From contig NZ_JAASRY010000004.1 of NCBI RefSeq assembly GCF_011761345.1, forward strand, positions 124,001 to 188,000: 64,000 bases of DNA, written 5' to 3'. Origin of the DNA: Thalassobacillus devorans (GTDB taxonomy: Bacteria > Bacillota > Bacilli > Bacillales > Halobacillaceae). How positions within the stretch are numbered: the stretch's first letter is position 1; every line of letters begins with the position of its first letter. The translations under genes and the position numbers were made by a program. This document shows positions 47,100 to 55,701 of this stretch, in pieces. The notes beneath the pieces are model-generated. The model was not told the DNA's origin and did not search any database. It saw nothing but the letters and a program-made list of their open reading frames with translations.

Positions 47100-49436
47100 A
47101 TGTTGTTTGCAGTATTACTACCATTTCTAGCATCCATCTTCATCCCATTCTTAGCTAAATGGAAAGATAGGATACATACAGGGATTTTTGTTACGCTAGT
47201 CCCTCTAGTTATATTCATCTACTTCATACAATTCCTTGGTACAGGGTTCCAGCCGGAAACTAGAAGTTATTCCTGGATTCCGTCCTTAGATATGAATATG
47301 AATTTCTATTTAGATGGCTTAAGTTTATTATTCGTCTTATTGATCAGCGGAATAGGTACCCTGGTCGCTTTTTATTCCATTTATTACTTGCATAAGTCCG
47401 AACAACTGGGCAATTTTTATGTATATTTCCTTATTTTTATGGGTTCTATGCTTGGCGTGGTGCTTTCTGACAACGTATTTGTTTTATACAGTTTCTGGGA
47501 GTTCACTTCCCTTTCTTCTTTCTTGTTGATTGGTTATTGGAATCACCGGAGAGGATCACGATATGGAGCATTAAAGTCTATGCTTATCACCGTCTTCGGT
47601 GGTTTAAGTATGTTAGGTGCTCTTGTTTTCATGTCTGTCATTACTAATACAGCGAGCATCCAGCAAATGATCACAGAAAAAAGTATTATCTTGAACCATG
47701 AATTCTTTCCTCTTATCATGGGTTTGTTATTGTTAGGGGCGTTTACTAAATCTGCCCAATTCCCTTTCCATATCTGGCTGCCTGACGCGATGGAAGCACC
47801 GACACCTGTCAGTGCCTATCTCCATTCTGCTACCATGGTTAAAGCAGGTATCTATTTGGTTGCTCGTAATATTCCGATTTTTGCTGACTCCGAATGGTTC
47901 TTCGTCATTGTAAGCGGGTTTGGAATCATCACATTAATGTGGGCTTCCTACATGGCAGTCCGTCAGACAGACCTTAAAGGGATTCTTGCTTTCTCGACGA
48001 TCAGTCAGTTGGGTATGATTATGGCGATGCTGGGATTTGGCACAAAGGTCGCTATTTTCGCAGCAGTATTTCATATTTTGAATCATGCTACATTTAAGGG
48101 AAGCTTGTTTATGGTTGCTGGGATTGTCGATCATGAGACAGGGTCCCGTGACATTCGAAAGCTTGGCGGATTAATGACGTTCATGCCTATCACCGCGACG
48201 CTTGCAATATTAGCGACGTTTTCCATGGCTGGTTTCCCGCTTCCATTCTTAAATGGTTTTTATAGTAAAGAGATGTTTTTCGATGCTACCTTGGATTTAG
48301 AATCTACAAGTAATGCCTTGGCAGGCTTCATGCAACAAGCACTGCCATACCTTGCAGTTTTTGGAAGCATCTTTACATTTGTCTATTCCATGTACTTTTT
48401 CTTCGGCACATTTCGAGGAAAAGCCCAAATTTCTGAGTTACCGAAAAAACCACATGAAGCACCAATAGGCATGCTTATATCCCCTGCCGTATTAGTAGCC
48501 GGGGTAATCATCATTGGTCTTTTCCCTGAACTAATTAATAAGCCGTTTATCAGTCATGCAGCCGCTTCAATATATGGAGGAGAAATTGATAAACACATCT
48601 ACTTCTGGCATGGAATCAACCTGCCTTTGATCATGTCAATTGCAGTCCTTGCTTTTGGGACAATTCTAGTGCTGACTCGTACGAAGTGGGAAGCTATTTA
48701 CCGGTTTATCCCTGGTCCTTTAAGTATGAATAAAGTATATGATGGTTCTGTTAAACGGGCGGAAACTTACTCAGAACGTATAACTAAAACATATATGAAT
48801 GGTTCGTTAGGACGGTATTTCCGTCTCATATTGGGCGCAATTTTGATTATTACCTTTGGTTTTATGGCTGCTACTACTGGATTTGAATTCAATATGGCGT
48901 ATAGTGCCGAAATCACACTTGCAGAAATACTCGTTGCCATCATGATGGCTGTTGCAGCAGTGGGTACTATTTTAGCTAAAAACCGAGTTGCAGCGATTAT
49001 CATTTTAGGTGTCGTCGGGTATGGACTGGCCATCCTGTTCGTCATCTATCGCGCCCCGGATTTGGCATTAACCCAGCTGATTGTAGAAACAGTCACTGTC
49101 GCCTTATTCCTGATGGTGTTCAACCATCTTCCTCAGCTAAAAATGAGAAAACAAGCTTGGAGCACTAAGGCATTGAATCTTATTATTTCTATTGGATTTG
49201 GTGCATTAATGACCCTTGTAGCTATTTCCGCCCATAGCAGTAAATGGTTTGATTCAATTTCCAGTTACTTTGTGGAAAATTCATACAAGCTGGGCGGCGG
49301 AGATAATATCGTCAATGTCATACTGGTCGATATGCGTGGGCTCGATACTTTATTCGAAATAGCTGTTCTTGGCATTGCGGCACTCGGCATCTATGGCATG
49401 GTTAAATTACGAAGCAATAAGGAGGAGGATGCATAA
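47100..49436 (+). CDS. mrpA: Na+/H+ antiporter subunit MrpA
   Basis: Largest subunit of the multi-subunit Mrp antiporter, homologous to NuoL of complex I. The 778-residue protein is almost wholly hydrophobic with about 20 helices; conserved parts are the proton-antiporter core (ESVSF-type YSFWEFTSLSSFLLIGYW, FPFHIWLPDAMEAPTPVSAY, LHSATMVKAGIYL, FHILNHATFKGSLFM) and the C-terminal MbhD/MbhE-like part (RAPDLALTQLIVETVTVALF, ILVDMRGLDTLFEIAVLGIA). GGAGG precedes the ATG by 9 nt; TTG one codon earlier is possible. It is directly followed by mrpC; no mrpB is present. Confidence 0.95.
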   Translation: MLFAVLLPFLASIFIPFLAKWKDRIHTGIFVTLVPLVIFIYFIQFLGTGFQPETRSYSWIPSLDMNMNFYLDGLSLLFVLLISGIGTLVAFYSIYYLHKSEQLGNFYVYFLIFMGSMLGVVLSDNVFVLYSFWEFTSLSSFLLIGYWNHRRGSRYGALKSMLITVFGGLSMLGALVFMSVITNTASIQQMITEKSIILNHEFFPLIMGLLLLGAFTKSAQFPFHIWLPDAMEAPTPVSAYLHSATMVKAGIYLVARNIPIFADSEWFFVIVSGFGIITLMWASYMAVRQTDLKGILAFSTISQLGMIMAMLGFGTKVAIFAAVFHILNHATFKGSLFMVAGIVDHETGSRDIRKLGGLMTFMPITATLAILATFSMAGFPLPFLNGFYSKEMFFDATLDLESTSNALAGFMQQALPYLAVFGSIFTFVYSMYFFFGTFRGKAQISELPKKPHEAPIGMLISPAVLVAGVIIIGLFPELINKPFISHAAASIYGGEIDKHIYFWHGINLPLIMSIAVLAFGTILVLTRTKWEAIYRFIPGPLSMNKVYDGSVKRAETYSERITKTYMNGSLGRYFRLILGAILIITFGFMAATTGFEFNMAYSAEITLAEILVAIMMAVAAVGTILAKNRVAAIIILGVVGYGLAILFVIYRAPDLALTQLIVETVTVALFLMVFNHLPQLKMRKQAWSTKALNLIISIGFGALMTLVAISAHSSKWFDSISSYFVENSYKLGGGDNIVNVILVDMRGLDTLFEIAVLGIAALGIYGMVKLRSNKEEDA

Positions 49437-49774
49437 TGGAGATCATCATGGCCATCCTGGCAGGTCTACTATTTACAACAGGCGTATACAACCTCCTTCA
49501 AAAACAATTATTGCGAATTGCAATCGGGACAGCGCTAATATCTCATGGCGCTCACTTGTTCATTTTGGCAATGGGAGGATTAAAAGGAGGCGCTCCTCCA
49601 ATTCTGGTGGAAGGAATCGAACAATATACTGATCCTTTGCCACAGGCGTTAATCCTGACATCCATCGTGATCAGCTTCGGGGTAACCAGTTTTCTTGTGG
49701 TTTTAGCCTATCGGGCCTCTGAAGTGAACGGAACGGATAATATTGAAGAATTAAGGGGCAACGATTATGAGTAA
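49436..49774 (+). CDS. mrpC: Na+/H+ antiporter subunit MrpC
   Basis: NuoK-like subunit of 112 residues with three helices and the family core LRIAIGTALISHGAHLFILA, GAPPILVEGIEQYTDPLPQALILTS-type segment and the TAIVISFGVTSFLVVLAYR-like third helix. Its ATG overlaps the mrpA stop (TAATG) and its end overlaps mrpD by 8 bp, so it is translationally coupled on both sides. Confidence 0.96.
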   Translation: MEIIMAILAGLLFTTGVYNLLQKQLLRIAIGTALISHGAHLFILAMGGLKGGAPPILVEGIEQYTDPLPQALILTSIVISFGVTSFLVVLAYRASEVNGTDNIEELRGNDYE

Positions 49775-51248
49775 CTTAGCGATACTACCAATCCTCATAC
49801 CATTATTAGCGGGAATGTGGTTAGCATTCATAGCAAAAAAACTACCCTTAGCCAGAGGCTCAGCGAAATTGCTTAGTATTCTCAACCTGGCTGTCGCCAT
49901 CTACATTTTTTTCCATGTACAGCAAAATGGCACACTTATCTTAGAAATGGGTGCTTGGAAAGCACCATTTGGAATTATAATTGTGGGTGACCTGTTGGCT
50001 GTAACATTGGTGTTAACTACCAATCTGGTTGCAATCGCTGCTGCATTTTTCGCACCGAAATCATTATCCGACAAGCAAGAAGGCTTCTATTTCTATGCTT
50101 TCTTCTTTTGGCTTATTTCCGGAGTCAGTGGTGCTTTTCTTACCGGAGATCTATTCAACCTCTTCGTATTTTTTGAAGTATTATTGATGGCGTCTTATGC
50201 ATTAATTGTGTTGGGAGGAGGCAAGGCACAGCTTAGAGAGTCCATCAAATACCTTTTACTGAACTTATTTTCTTCCATGCTGTTTGTAACAGCAATTGCC
50301 TTTATTTATGCGGTGGTAGGAACAGTTAACATGGCACAAATTGCTGAACGAGTACAAGAAGTTGAGCAGCAGGGGATCCTGACGACTATTGCTGTTCTGT
50401 TGTTTTTTGTATTCGCAACAAAAGCAGCTGTCTTTCCATTATATTACTGGCTGCCTAACTCCTACTCTGTTCCGAATCCAGTAGTCTCCGCTTTGTTTGG
50501 AGCATTACTGACTAAAGTAGGGATCTACTCTATTTTAAGAGTATTTACATTGATTTTCACTCACGAGCCAGGTTTGACTCATAACTTGTTCCTCTGGCTT
50601 GCAGGTTTGACAATGATTTTTGGAGTAATCGGCGCTTTATCTACCCATAATGTGAAACTGATTGTAGCTTATAATATCATTCCTGCCGTTGGCTTTATGT
50701 TGATGGGAATTGGTATTTTCACAGAAACAGCAATAAGCGGCACCGTTTATTACCTGGTCCATGATATGATTATCAAAGGAGCACTCTTCCTCTTAGTAGG
50801 AGCACTTGCTCATTTGGCAGGTACTTCAGATTTGAGAAAAATGGGTGGGATGATTCATCATTATCCGTTTCTCGGCTGGATGTTTTTCCTTGCTTCCCTC
50901 GTGCTGGCCGGTATACCTCCGTTCAGCGGATTTATCGGGAAATTATTGCTGCTTCAAGGTGGCCTTGCTGAAGAAGAGGTCATCATAGTCATCGTCACCT
51001 TAGTGACCAGCCTGCTCATCCTCTTTTCCATGATACGCATATTCATCGGAGCATTCTGGGGAGAGAAAAACGAAGAGATAACAGTTAACAAACGTGCGGC
51101 TGATGGGTATGTATGGCCGATTGCCGGATTACTGGCATTGTCCGTTACACTTGGTGTAGGAGCAGAATGGTTCTACCCTGCAATTCAATCTATTGCTGAG
51201 TACCTGATGGCGCCAGAACTCTATATTGATTCTGTGCTGAAGGAGTAG
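49767..51248 (+). CDS. mrpD: Na+/H+ antiporter subunit MrpD
   Basis: NuoM/NuoN-like antiporter subunit of 493 residues with about 14 helices. Landmarks are FNLFVFFEVLLMASYALIVL (with the conserved helix-5 glutamate), AVFPLYYWLPNSYSVPNPVV, LFGALLTKVGIYSILRVF and VHDMIIKGALFLLVGALAHL. AAGGGG lies 8 nt before the ATG inside mrpC. Confidence 0.96.
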   Translation: MSNLAILPILIPLLAGMWLAFIAKKLPLARGSAKLLSILNLAVAIYIFFHVQQNGTLILEMGAWKAPFGIIIVGDLLAVTLVLTTNLVAIAAAFFAPKSLSDKQEGFYFYAFFFWLISGVSGAFLTGDLFNLFVFFEVLLMASYALIVLGGGKAQLRESIKYLLLNLFSSMLFVTAIAFIYAVVGTVNMAQIAERVQEVEQQGILTTIAVLLFFVFATKAAVFPLYYWLPNSYSVPNPVVSALFGALLTKVGIYSILRVFTLIFTHEPGLTHNLFLWLAGLTMIFGVIGALSTHNVKLIVAYNIIPAVGFMLMGIGIFTETAISGTVYYLVHDMIIKGALFLLVGALAHLAGTSDLRKMGGMIHHYPFLGWMFFLASLVLAGIPPFSGFIGKLLLLQGGLAEEEVIIVIVTLVTSLLILFSMIRIFIGAFWGEKNEEITVNKRAADGYVWPIAGLLALSVTLGVGAEWFYPAIQSIAEYLMAPELYIDSVLKE

Positions 51249-51253
51249 TGATC

Positions 51254-51730
51254 ATGAACTTTCAAATTGTCATTAACATTGTCATAGCGTTAATGTGGAT
51301 GTTCTTAAGCGAAAGCTATACATTCACCACTTTTCTCGTAGGTTATATAATTGGGATAATTCTACTTTATGTATTACGACGGTTTATACCGGATGCATTT
51401 TATTTAAACCGTGTGTTGAAAGTAATCAAGCTGCTATTGCTGTTTAATAAGGAGCTAATCCTCTCTAACATTGATATTGTAAAACTGGTTTATAAGCCTA
51501 AACTAGACGTACAACCAGGTATTTTTGCATTGCCTACTGAATTAAAAAGCAATTGGGAAATTACCATGTTAGCGAACTTGATTTCTCTGACTCCTGGAAC
51601 TCTCTCCATCGCAGTCAGTGAAGACTATTCCAAAATCTACATTCACGCAATGGATATCCCGGACGTAGTTAAGTCGATCAATGATATTAAAGAATCATTC
51701 GAAAAAGCAATCATGGAGGTGACCAGATGA
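51254..51730 (+). CDS. mrpE: Na+/H+ antiporter subunit MrpE
   Basis: A 158-residue subunit without complex I counterpart. It has two to three N-terminal helices (VINIVIALMWMFLSESYTFT, LVGYIIGIILLYVLRRF), then the conserved cytoplasmic segment WEITMLANLISLTPGTLSIA and SKIYIHAMDIPD. Start at the ATG with AAGGAG 8 nt upstream. Its stop overlaps mrpF (ATGA). Confidence 0.95.
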   Translation: MNFQIVINIVIALMWMFLSESYTFTTFLVGYIIGIILLYVLRRFIPDAFYLNRVLKVIKLLLLFNKELILSNIDIVKLVYKPKLDVQPGIFALPTELKSNWEITMLANLISLTPGTLSIAVSEDYSKIYIHAMDIPDVVKSINDIKESFEKAIMEVTR

Positions 51731-52041
51731 TGGAGCAGTTATATAACGTTACGCAATCGATGATTTCTGCGATTGCGATGCTGTGCATCATCATCATTTC
51801 CATTTCTGTTATTATGTTGATGTATCGTGCTATCGTAGGACCGACCAATCCCGACCGGGCAGTTGCGCTCGACAGCATCGGAATAAACTTGATGGCCTTA
51901 GCGGGGCTTATGGCTATACTACTGGTTACTACTCAATTGAATGACGTCGTATTACTGATCGGTATATTGTTGTTCATTGGAACCATCGCTATCGCCAAAT
52001 TCTTAGAAAAGGGTGTTATCATTGAGCGGGACATTGATTAG
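51727..52041 (+). CDS. mrpF: Na+/H+ antiporter subunit MrpF
   Basis: A 104-residue three-helix subunit with the conserved loop YRAIVGPTNPDRAVALDSIG and the last helix VVLLIGILLFIGTIAIAKFL. GGAGGTG precedes the ATG. Related proteins in B. subtilis are also implicated in cholate efflux. It overlaps mrpE and mrpG. Confidence 0.95.
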   Translation: MMEQLYNVTQSMISAIAMLCIIIISISVIMLMYRAIVGPTNPDRAVALDSIGINLMALAGLMAILLVTTQLNDVVLLIGILLFIGTIAIAKFLEKGVIIERDID

Positions 52042-52402
52042 TATAATAATCGATTTATTCATCATCCTATCCCTTTTGATTGGCACCTTCTTCATCTTCT
52101 CAAGCTCGGTAGGTATCTTAAGGTTTCCGGATGTCTATACGCGGCTGCATGCCGTCACCAAAGGGGCTACCCTTGGTGTTGCTGGTATCATGATTGGTGC
52201 ATTTCTATTTTTGTTCATCGAACATGGGATTATAAGCGGAAAATTAATATTAGGCACTATTTTTGTGTTTATGACCGCCCCTGTCTCCGGGCATATGATT
52301 TCCAGAGCTGGTTATCATAACGGTGTTAAACTTTGGGACAAAAGTGTAAGAGATGATTATGCTGATGTAGTAAAAGAAAAGCGCAAATCAATAGACAACT
52401 GA
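52022..52402 (+). CDS. mrpG: Na+/H+ antiporter subunit MrpG
   Basis: A roughly 126-residue three-helix subunit with the signature SSVGILRFPDVYTRLHAVTK and ATLGVAGIMIGAFLFLF, FVFMTAPVSGHMISRAGY. The start is either TTG at 52022 (AAAGGGTG 6 nt upstream; MSGTLISIII) or GTG at 52013; I prefer the TTG. It overlaps mrpF by 20 bp and closes the operon. Confidence 0.93.
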   Translation: MSGTLISIIIDLFIILSLLIGTFFIFSSSVGILRFPDVYTRLHAVTKGATLGVAGIMIGAFLFLFIEHGIISGKLILGTIFVFMTAPVSGHMISRAGYHNGVKLWDKSVRDDYADVVKEKRKSIDN

Positions 52403-52410
52403 TTGGAAAG

Positions 52411-52447
52411 AAGCCCTGTCATACGAGGTATGGCAGGGCTTTTATTA
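52411..52447 (+). terminator. Terminator of the mrp operon
   Basis: Stem AAGCCCTGTCATA/TATGGCAGGGCTT (one G-U pair) with loop CGAGG, followed by a T-rich tract. Confidence 0.88.
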
Positions 52448-52547
52448 TTTTCATTGTTATTTCTTTATCGGGACAGACACAATTCCTCCATTTGTTACAT
52501 AAGGTAACTTATAGGTTAAAGCCCAATACTGGAGGAGGTCTGTTAGC

Positions 52548-53279
52548 ATGTCCAGCATCCTGGGGTCCCTTATCTATTTGTTCAAGGAAACTTTCCTATT
52601 CGTTTCCTATGTTAAAAACCAGGCATTTCCCAATCCACTTTCTCCAGAAGAAGAAGCTAAACAACTAAAACGATTACAAGAAGGCGATCCTGCAGCGAGA
52701 GATTTATTGATCGAGCATAATTTAAGACTTGTGGCCCATATTGTAAAGAAGTTTGAGAACACCAAGGAAGATACGGAGGACTTGATTTCCATTGGTACCA
52801 TCGGGCTTATCAAGGGAATCGAAAGCTATTCTCCCAATAAAGGCACCAAATTAGCTACTTATGCCGCTCGTTGTATAGAAAATGAGATACTCATGCATTT
52901 AAGAGCATTGAAAAAGACAAAGAAAGACGTTTCCCTCCATGATCCAATCGGGCAGGATAAAGAAGGAAATGAAATAAGCCTCATTGATATACTCAAAGCC
53001 GAACACGTAGATGTGGTAGAGCAAATTCAATTAGGAATGGAATTAGAAAAGATAAAAGACTTTATCACTGTTCTGGATGAACGGGAGAAGGAAGTACTAA
53101 TTGCACGTTATGGTTTAAATGCCGAAGAAGAAAAAACCCAGCGGGAAATCGCCAAAGAACTAGGTATTTCCAGAAGTTACGTTTCTCGTATCGAGAAAAG
53201 AGCTTTAATGAAAATTTTTCATGAATTTTATAAGCATGAACGATCAAAAATGGGTACATCCACTATAACGAATGATTAA
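52548..53279 (+). CDS. sigK: RNA polymerase sporulation sigma factor SigK
   Basis: Late mother-cell sigma factor. The 243-residue pro-protein has the hydrophobic N-terminal pro-sequence ([20 protein letters not shown]) that SpoIVFB removes, region 2 ([56 protein letters not shown]) and region 4 ([20 protein letters not shown]). Unlike B. subtilis, where the skin element splits the gene into spoIVCB and spoIIIC, the frame is continuous, so no excision is needed. GGAGGAGG lies upstream of the ATG. Confidence 0.97.
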   Translation: MSSILGSLIYLFKETFLFVSYVKNQAFPNPLSPEEEAKQLKRLQEGDPAARDLLIEHNLRLVAHIVKKFENTKEDTEDLISIGTIGLIKGIESYSPNKGTKLATYAARCIENEILMHLRALKKTKKDVSLHDPIGQDKEGNEISLIDILKAEHVDVVEQIQLGMELEKIKDFITVLDEREKEVLIARYGLNAEEEKTQREIAKELGISRSYVSRIEKRALMKIFHEFYKHERSKMGTSTITND

Positions 53280-53328
53280 AAACAGGCATAAGATAGGGTA
53301 AGAACCTAATTCAGGAGGCGATTGGCCT

Positions 53329-53472
53329 ATGTATAGCGCTTATGGTCCTTACCCGCCTTATCCGTATGGGGCTTATAATCCTGGAGGCCAATGGTTTTCA
53401 GTGGTAATTGTTCTCTTACTATTACTACTGATCATTGGCGGCGGTTATTGGCTCTATTTCCACCATTATAGA
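53329..53472 (+). CDS. YjcZ-like small hydrophobic protein
   Basis: A 47-codon gene: MYSAYGPYPPYPYGAYNPGG then one membrane helix (WFSVVIVLLLLLLIIGGGYW) and the end LYFPPL. The Tyr/Gly/Pro-rich head and single hydrophobic helix resemble the YjcZ/SscA class of tiny spore-associated proteins in Bacillus; this is a resemblance in composition, not a proven family match. AGGAGG is 10 nt upstream and a strong terminator follows 14 bp later. It lies just downstream of sigK, which suggests late mother-cell expression. Confidence 0.75.
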
Positions 53473-53486
53473 TAAAGGGTGTTGGA

Positions 53487-53536
53487 AAAGAATAAGGCTT
53501 TCGCCAGGGCTTCTGGCGGAAGCCTTATTCTTTTCT
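53487..53536 (+). terminator. Terminator of the small gene after sigK
   Basis: Long stem AAGAATAAGGCTT plus CGCCA paired with TGGCG and AAGCCTTATTCTT, one internal mismatch, then TTCTTCT. Confidence 0.85.
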
Positions 53537-53578
53537 TCTACTTTAAATCATTAACAAACTTATATGTTCTAAAGGTAC

Positions 53579-53619
53579 AAAAAAAGCAGGTGAACAGTAC
53601 GTATCGTTCACCTGCTTTT
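53579..53619 (-). terminator. Terminator of yrhC
   Basis: Stem AAAGCAGGTGAAC/GTTCACCTGCTTT with a ten-base loop and a U run on the minus strand; overlaps the yrhC stop. Confidence 0.85.
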
Positions 53620-53848
53620 ATTCTCCTTCCGATATTCGCTGCTGGAAATCGGATAACTTAAGTGTAAAGTAAAAGGCAGCCGTGAGACCAATTAGTGTTA
53701 GGGTCATCATCAACTCTTCTAATTGATTCTGGTAAACATGCATACTGATAATGGTCCCTACGAAAAAATAGCTGCTTAATATAATCAACGTTATGACAAA
53801 GCGTTTATAATCTTCTATTTTTGTTTCTAATTGTTTCATAGTTTTCAC
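53618..53848 (-). CDS. yrhC: YrhC family membrane protein
   Basis: A 76-residue protein with two membrane helices (FVITLIILSSYFFVGTIISM and LMMTLTLIGLTAAFYFTLKL) and a polar amphipathic start. It matches YrhC, encoded near mtnN in B. subtilis, function unknown. The GTG start at 53848 has GGAGG 9 nt upstream; an ATG three codons in is the alternative. Confidence 0.85.
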   Translation of the reverse strand: MKTMKQLETKIEDYKRFVITLIILSSYFFVGTIISMHVYQNQLEELMMTLTLIGLTAAFYFTLKLSDFQQRISEGE

Positions 53849-53925
53849 CGATGACCACCTCCGATGAATTTCATTGTAACATGGATGCTGGCCCGGCTTT
53901 GGTGGTAATTATTGTTAGAGCTCGT

Positions 53926-54621
53926 TCATTCTGGTATATCTTCTAACATATTCATAATGATATTAGCGGCATTCTCAGCAGCGGTGTCTAAAAACTTATC
54001 AAATGAAATGTTGGATTCTTTCCCGGCAATATCGGATAATGCCCGAATCACCACAAAAGGTGTGCCGTATTTATAACATATTTGAGCGATAGCAGCGGCT
54101 TCCATTTCAGCAGCGATCATTTCAGGAAATTTACCTCTTACAAAATCTACACGATCAGCTTCTTGCATAAATGCATCACCTGTAGCAATAATTCCCTTGG
54201 CACACGATACTTTTAATTTTTGGATTGCATTTTCTGCCTTCTCTATCAAATCTTCATTTGCAGGATACATGGCAGGCATACCTGGTACTTGTCCATATTC
54301 ATATTTAAATGCCGTTACATCGACGTCATGATGTGTGACTAAAGACGAGATAACAATATCTCCTACTTCCAGCTGTTTGGCAAAACCTCCTGCAGAACCG
54401 GTGTTGATCACATGAGAAGGCTGGTACCGCTCTTGAAGTATAGTAGTGGCCATGGCGGCGTTTACTTTACCTATACCTGATTTCAGCACAATTACATGAC
54501 GGCCTCGTAATTTTCCTTTAATCAAGTGGACACCTGCCACGTTTTCTTCACTTAATTCCTCTATGTTGCTTTTTAATAATTCTACTTCTTCATCCATTGC
54601 TCCGATAATACCAATCGTCAT
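53926..54621 (-). CDS. mtnN: 5'-methylthioadenosine/S-adenosylhomocysteine nucleosidase
   Basis: Hydrolyses MTA and SAH to adenine and the thioribose or ribosyl product, for methionine salvage and the activated methyl cycle. The 231-residue protein starts MTIGIIGAMDEEVELLKSNI and shows VINTGSAGGFAKQLEVGDIV, the active-site AAEMEAAAIAQICY and RALSDIAGKESNISFD. GGGGGAG precedes the ATG. Confidence 0.97.
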   Translation of the reverse strand: MTIGIIGAMDEEVELLKSNIEELSEENVAGVHLIKGKLRGRHVIVLKSGIGKVNAAMATTILQERYQPSHVINTGSAGGFAKQLEVGDIVISSLVTHHDVDVTAFKYEYGQVPGMPAMYPANEDLIEKAENAIQKLKVSCAKGIIATGDAFMQEADRVDFVRGKFPEMIAAEMEAAAIAQICYKYGTPFVVIRALSDIAGKESNISFDKFLDTAAENAANIIMNMLEDIPE

Positions 54622-54666
54622 TACTACTCCCCCTGCTGTCTTTCTGTTCTAAACTTTCCCAAACAT

Positions 54667-55419
54667 TTATTTTTTATCGTTTTCATGAAGGATTTCTACT
54701 TTGGTAGGCTTATATCCTTCGCCATCTATCCAGGATACATACACGCGATAATTATCCGTCTGATCTTTATTGGTAACTGTTCCAATCGCCTCATCCGGTC
54801 CGTTTCCATCCACCCACCAAACAATCATATCGTCTTGTGACAGTCCTGCTCCTTTAGCAATTGCAGCGGTCATCTCATTCCAATCCTGTGATCCTTCATT
54901 AAAGGTAACTCGTGTATGGTTATCCTGTTTAGTAGGTACAGGTGACCAGTTTTTTGTAATCACTTTTTCCACATTAGGTTTATCACTGTTTTCCACTGTT
55001 TCTTCAGCAGATTCATTACTTTCTTCTTTTTCTTCTTCCTTTTTATCTTTTTTGTTTTCTTTTTGCTCTTCTTCTTCACTTACCTTTTCTTTTTCATTCG
55101 AATTCTCTTCTTCATTGTTACTGTCGTCTGAACTCTCCTTGTTGTCCTGATCGTCTTCAGACTCCGCTTCGGAATCATTATTCTCTTGCTCTGTACTCTC
55201 GTTTTCTTCGTTTTCTTTTTTATATTGTTCCTTTAAAGTTATTGACTTCTCTCCCTCTTCCTCGGCAGTTTGATCTCCATTGTTCAGGTTTATCATAAAG
55301 AAAGCAATCAATAGTACCACCATGACAGCGGCTATACTAGCCAGCCAAACGATTGCTCGACTTCCTTTATTCTTTTTTTGGCGACGTGAACTTCGTGTAT
55401 ATTTATTATTATTTACCAT
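54667..55419 (-). CDS. yrrS: YrrS family protein (DUF1510), membrane-anchored
   Basis: Single-pass protein of 250 residues: basic cytoplasmic head (NNNKYTRSSRRQKKNKGSR), one helix (AIVWLASIAAVMVVLLIAFF, about 21-41), a roughly 110-residue low-complexity linker made mostly of Glu, Asp, Asn, Ser and Lys, and a C-terminal DUF1510 domain (NWSPVPTKQDNHTRVTFNEG, WVDGNGPDEAIGTV). In B. subtilis yrrS is linked with pbpI in sporulation-related wall synthesis; pbpI is absent here. AAGGAGG lies 10 nt before the ATG. Confidence 0.88.
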   Translation of the reverse strand: MVNNNKYTRSSRRQKKNKGSRAIVWLASIAAVMVVLLIAFFMINLNNGDQTAEEEGEKSITLKEQYKKENEENESTEQENNDSEAESEDDQDNKESSDDSNNEEENSNEKEKVSEEEEQKENKKDKKEEEKEESNESAEETVENSDKPNVEKVITKNWSPVPTKQDNHTRVTFNEGSQDWNEMTAAIAKGAGLSQDDMIVWWVDGNGPDEAIGTVTNKDQTDNYRVYVSWIDGEGYKPTKVEILHENDKK

Positions 55420-55492
55420 AAATAATAGACCTCCTTCTATCCTTGTTATATTATACAAGATTCCGTAAGATGAACCAATAAATACGATACTA

Positions 55493-55592
55493 TTAGAAAA
55501 ACCAGGCTTGTCGCCAAGTAGTTATGGAGAAGACCATAGTCTTTTCTTATACTTTAACCCATTAATAAAGTTAAACTTTCTTAAAGTATAAA
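55493..55592 (+). repeat. Dispersed intergenic repeat, copy 2
   Basis: Begins TTAGAAAAACCAGGCTTGTC, continues with GCCAAGTAGTTATGG, and ends with TACTTTAA...TTAAAGTA inverted arms. It aligns over its whole length with 11187-11284. It lies alone in the gap between yrrS and the KTSC-like gene. Confidence 0.75.
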
Positions 55593-55701
55593 AAAATGGC
55601 TGTTTTTGTCGATTTAGGACTAGTTTTGGAAGAGAAGAAGGAAGTTGTCCATAAATATCTAATAAACATAACTAATAGAAATTTGGAGACGAGGTGATGC
55701 A

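Noticed and set aside
54770-55150. 126-codon Ser/Phe-rich frame antisense to yrrS
   Set aside because: It is the mirror image of the Glu/Asn/Ser low-complexity linker of yrrS.
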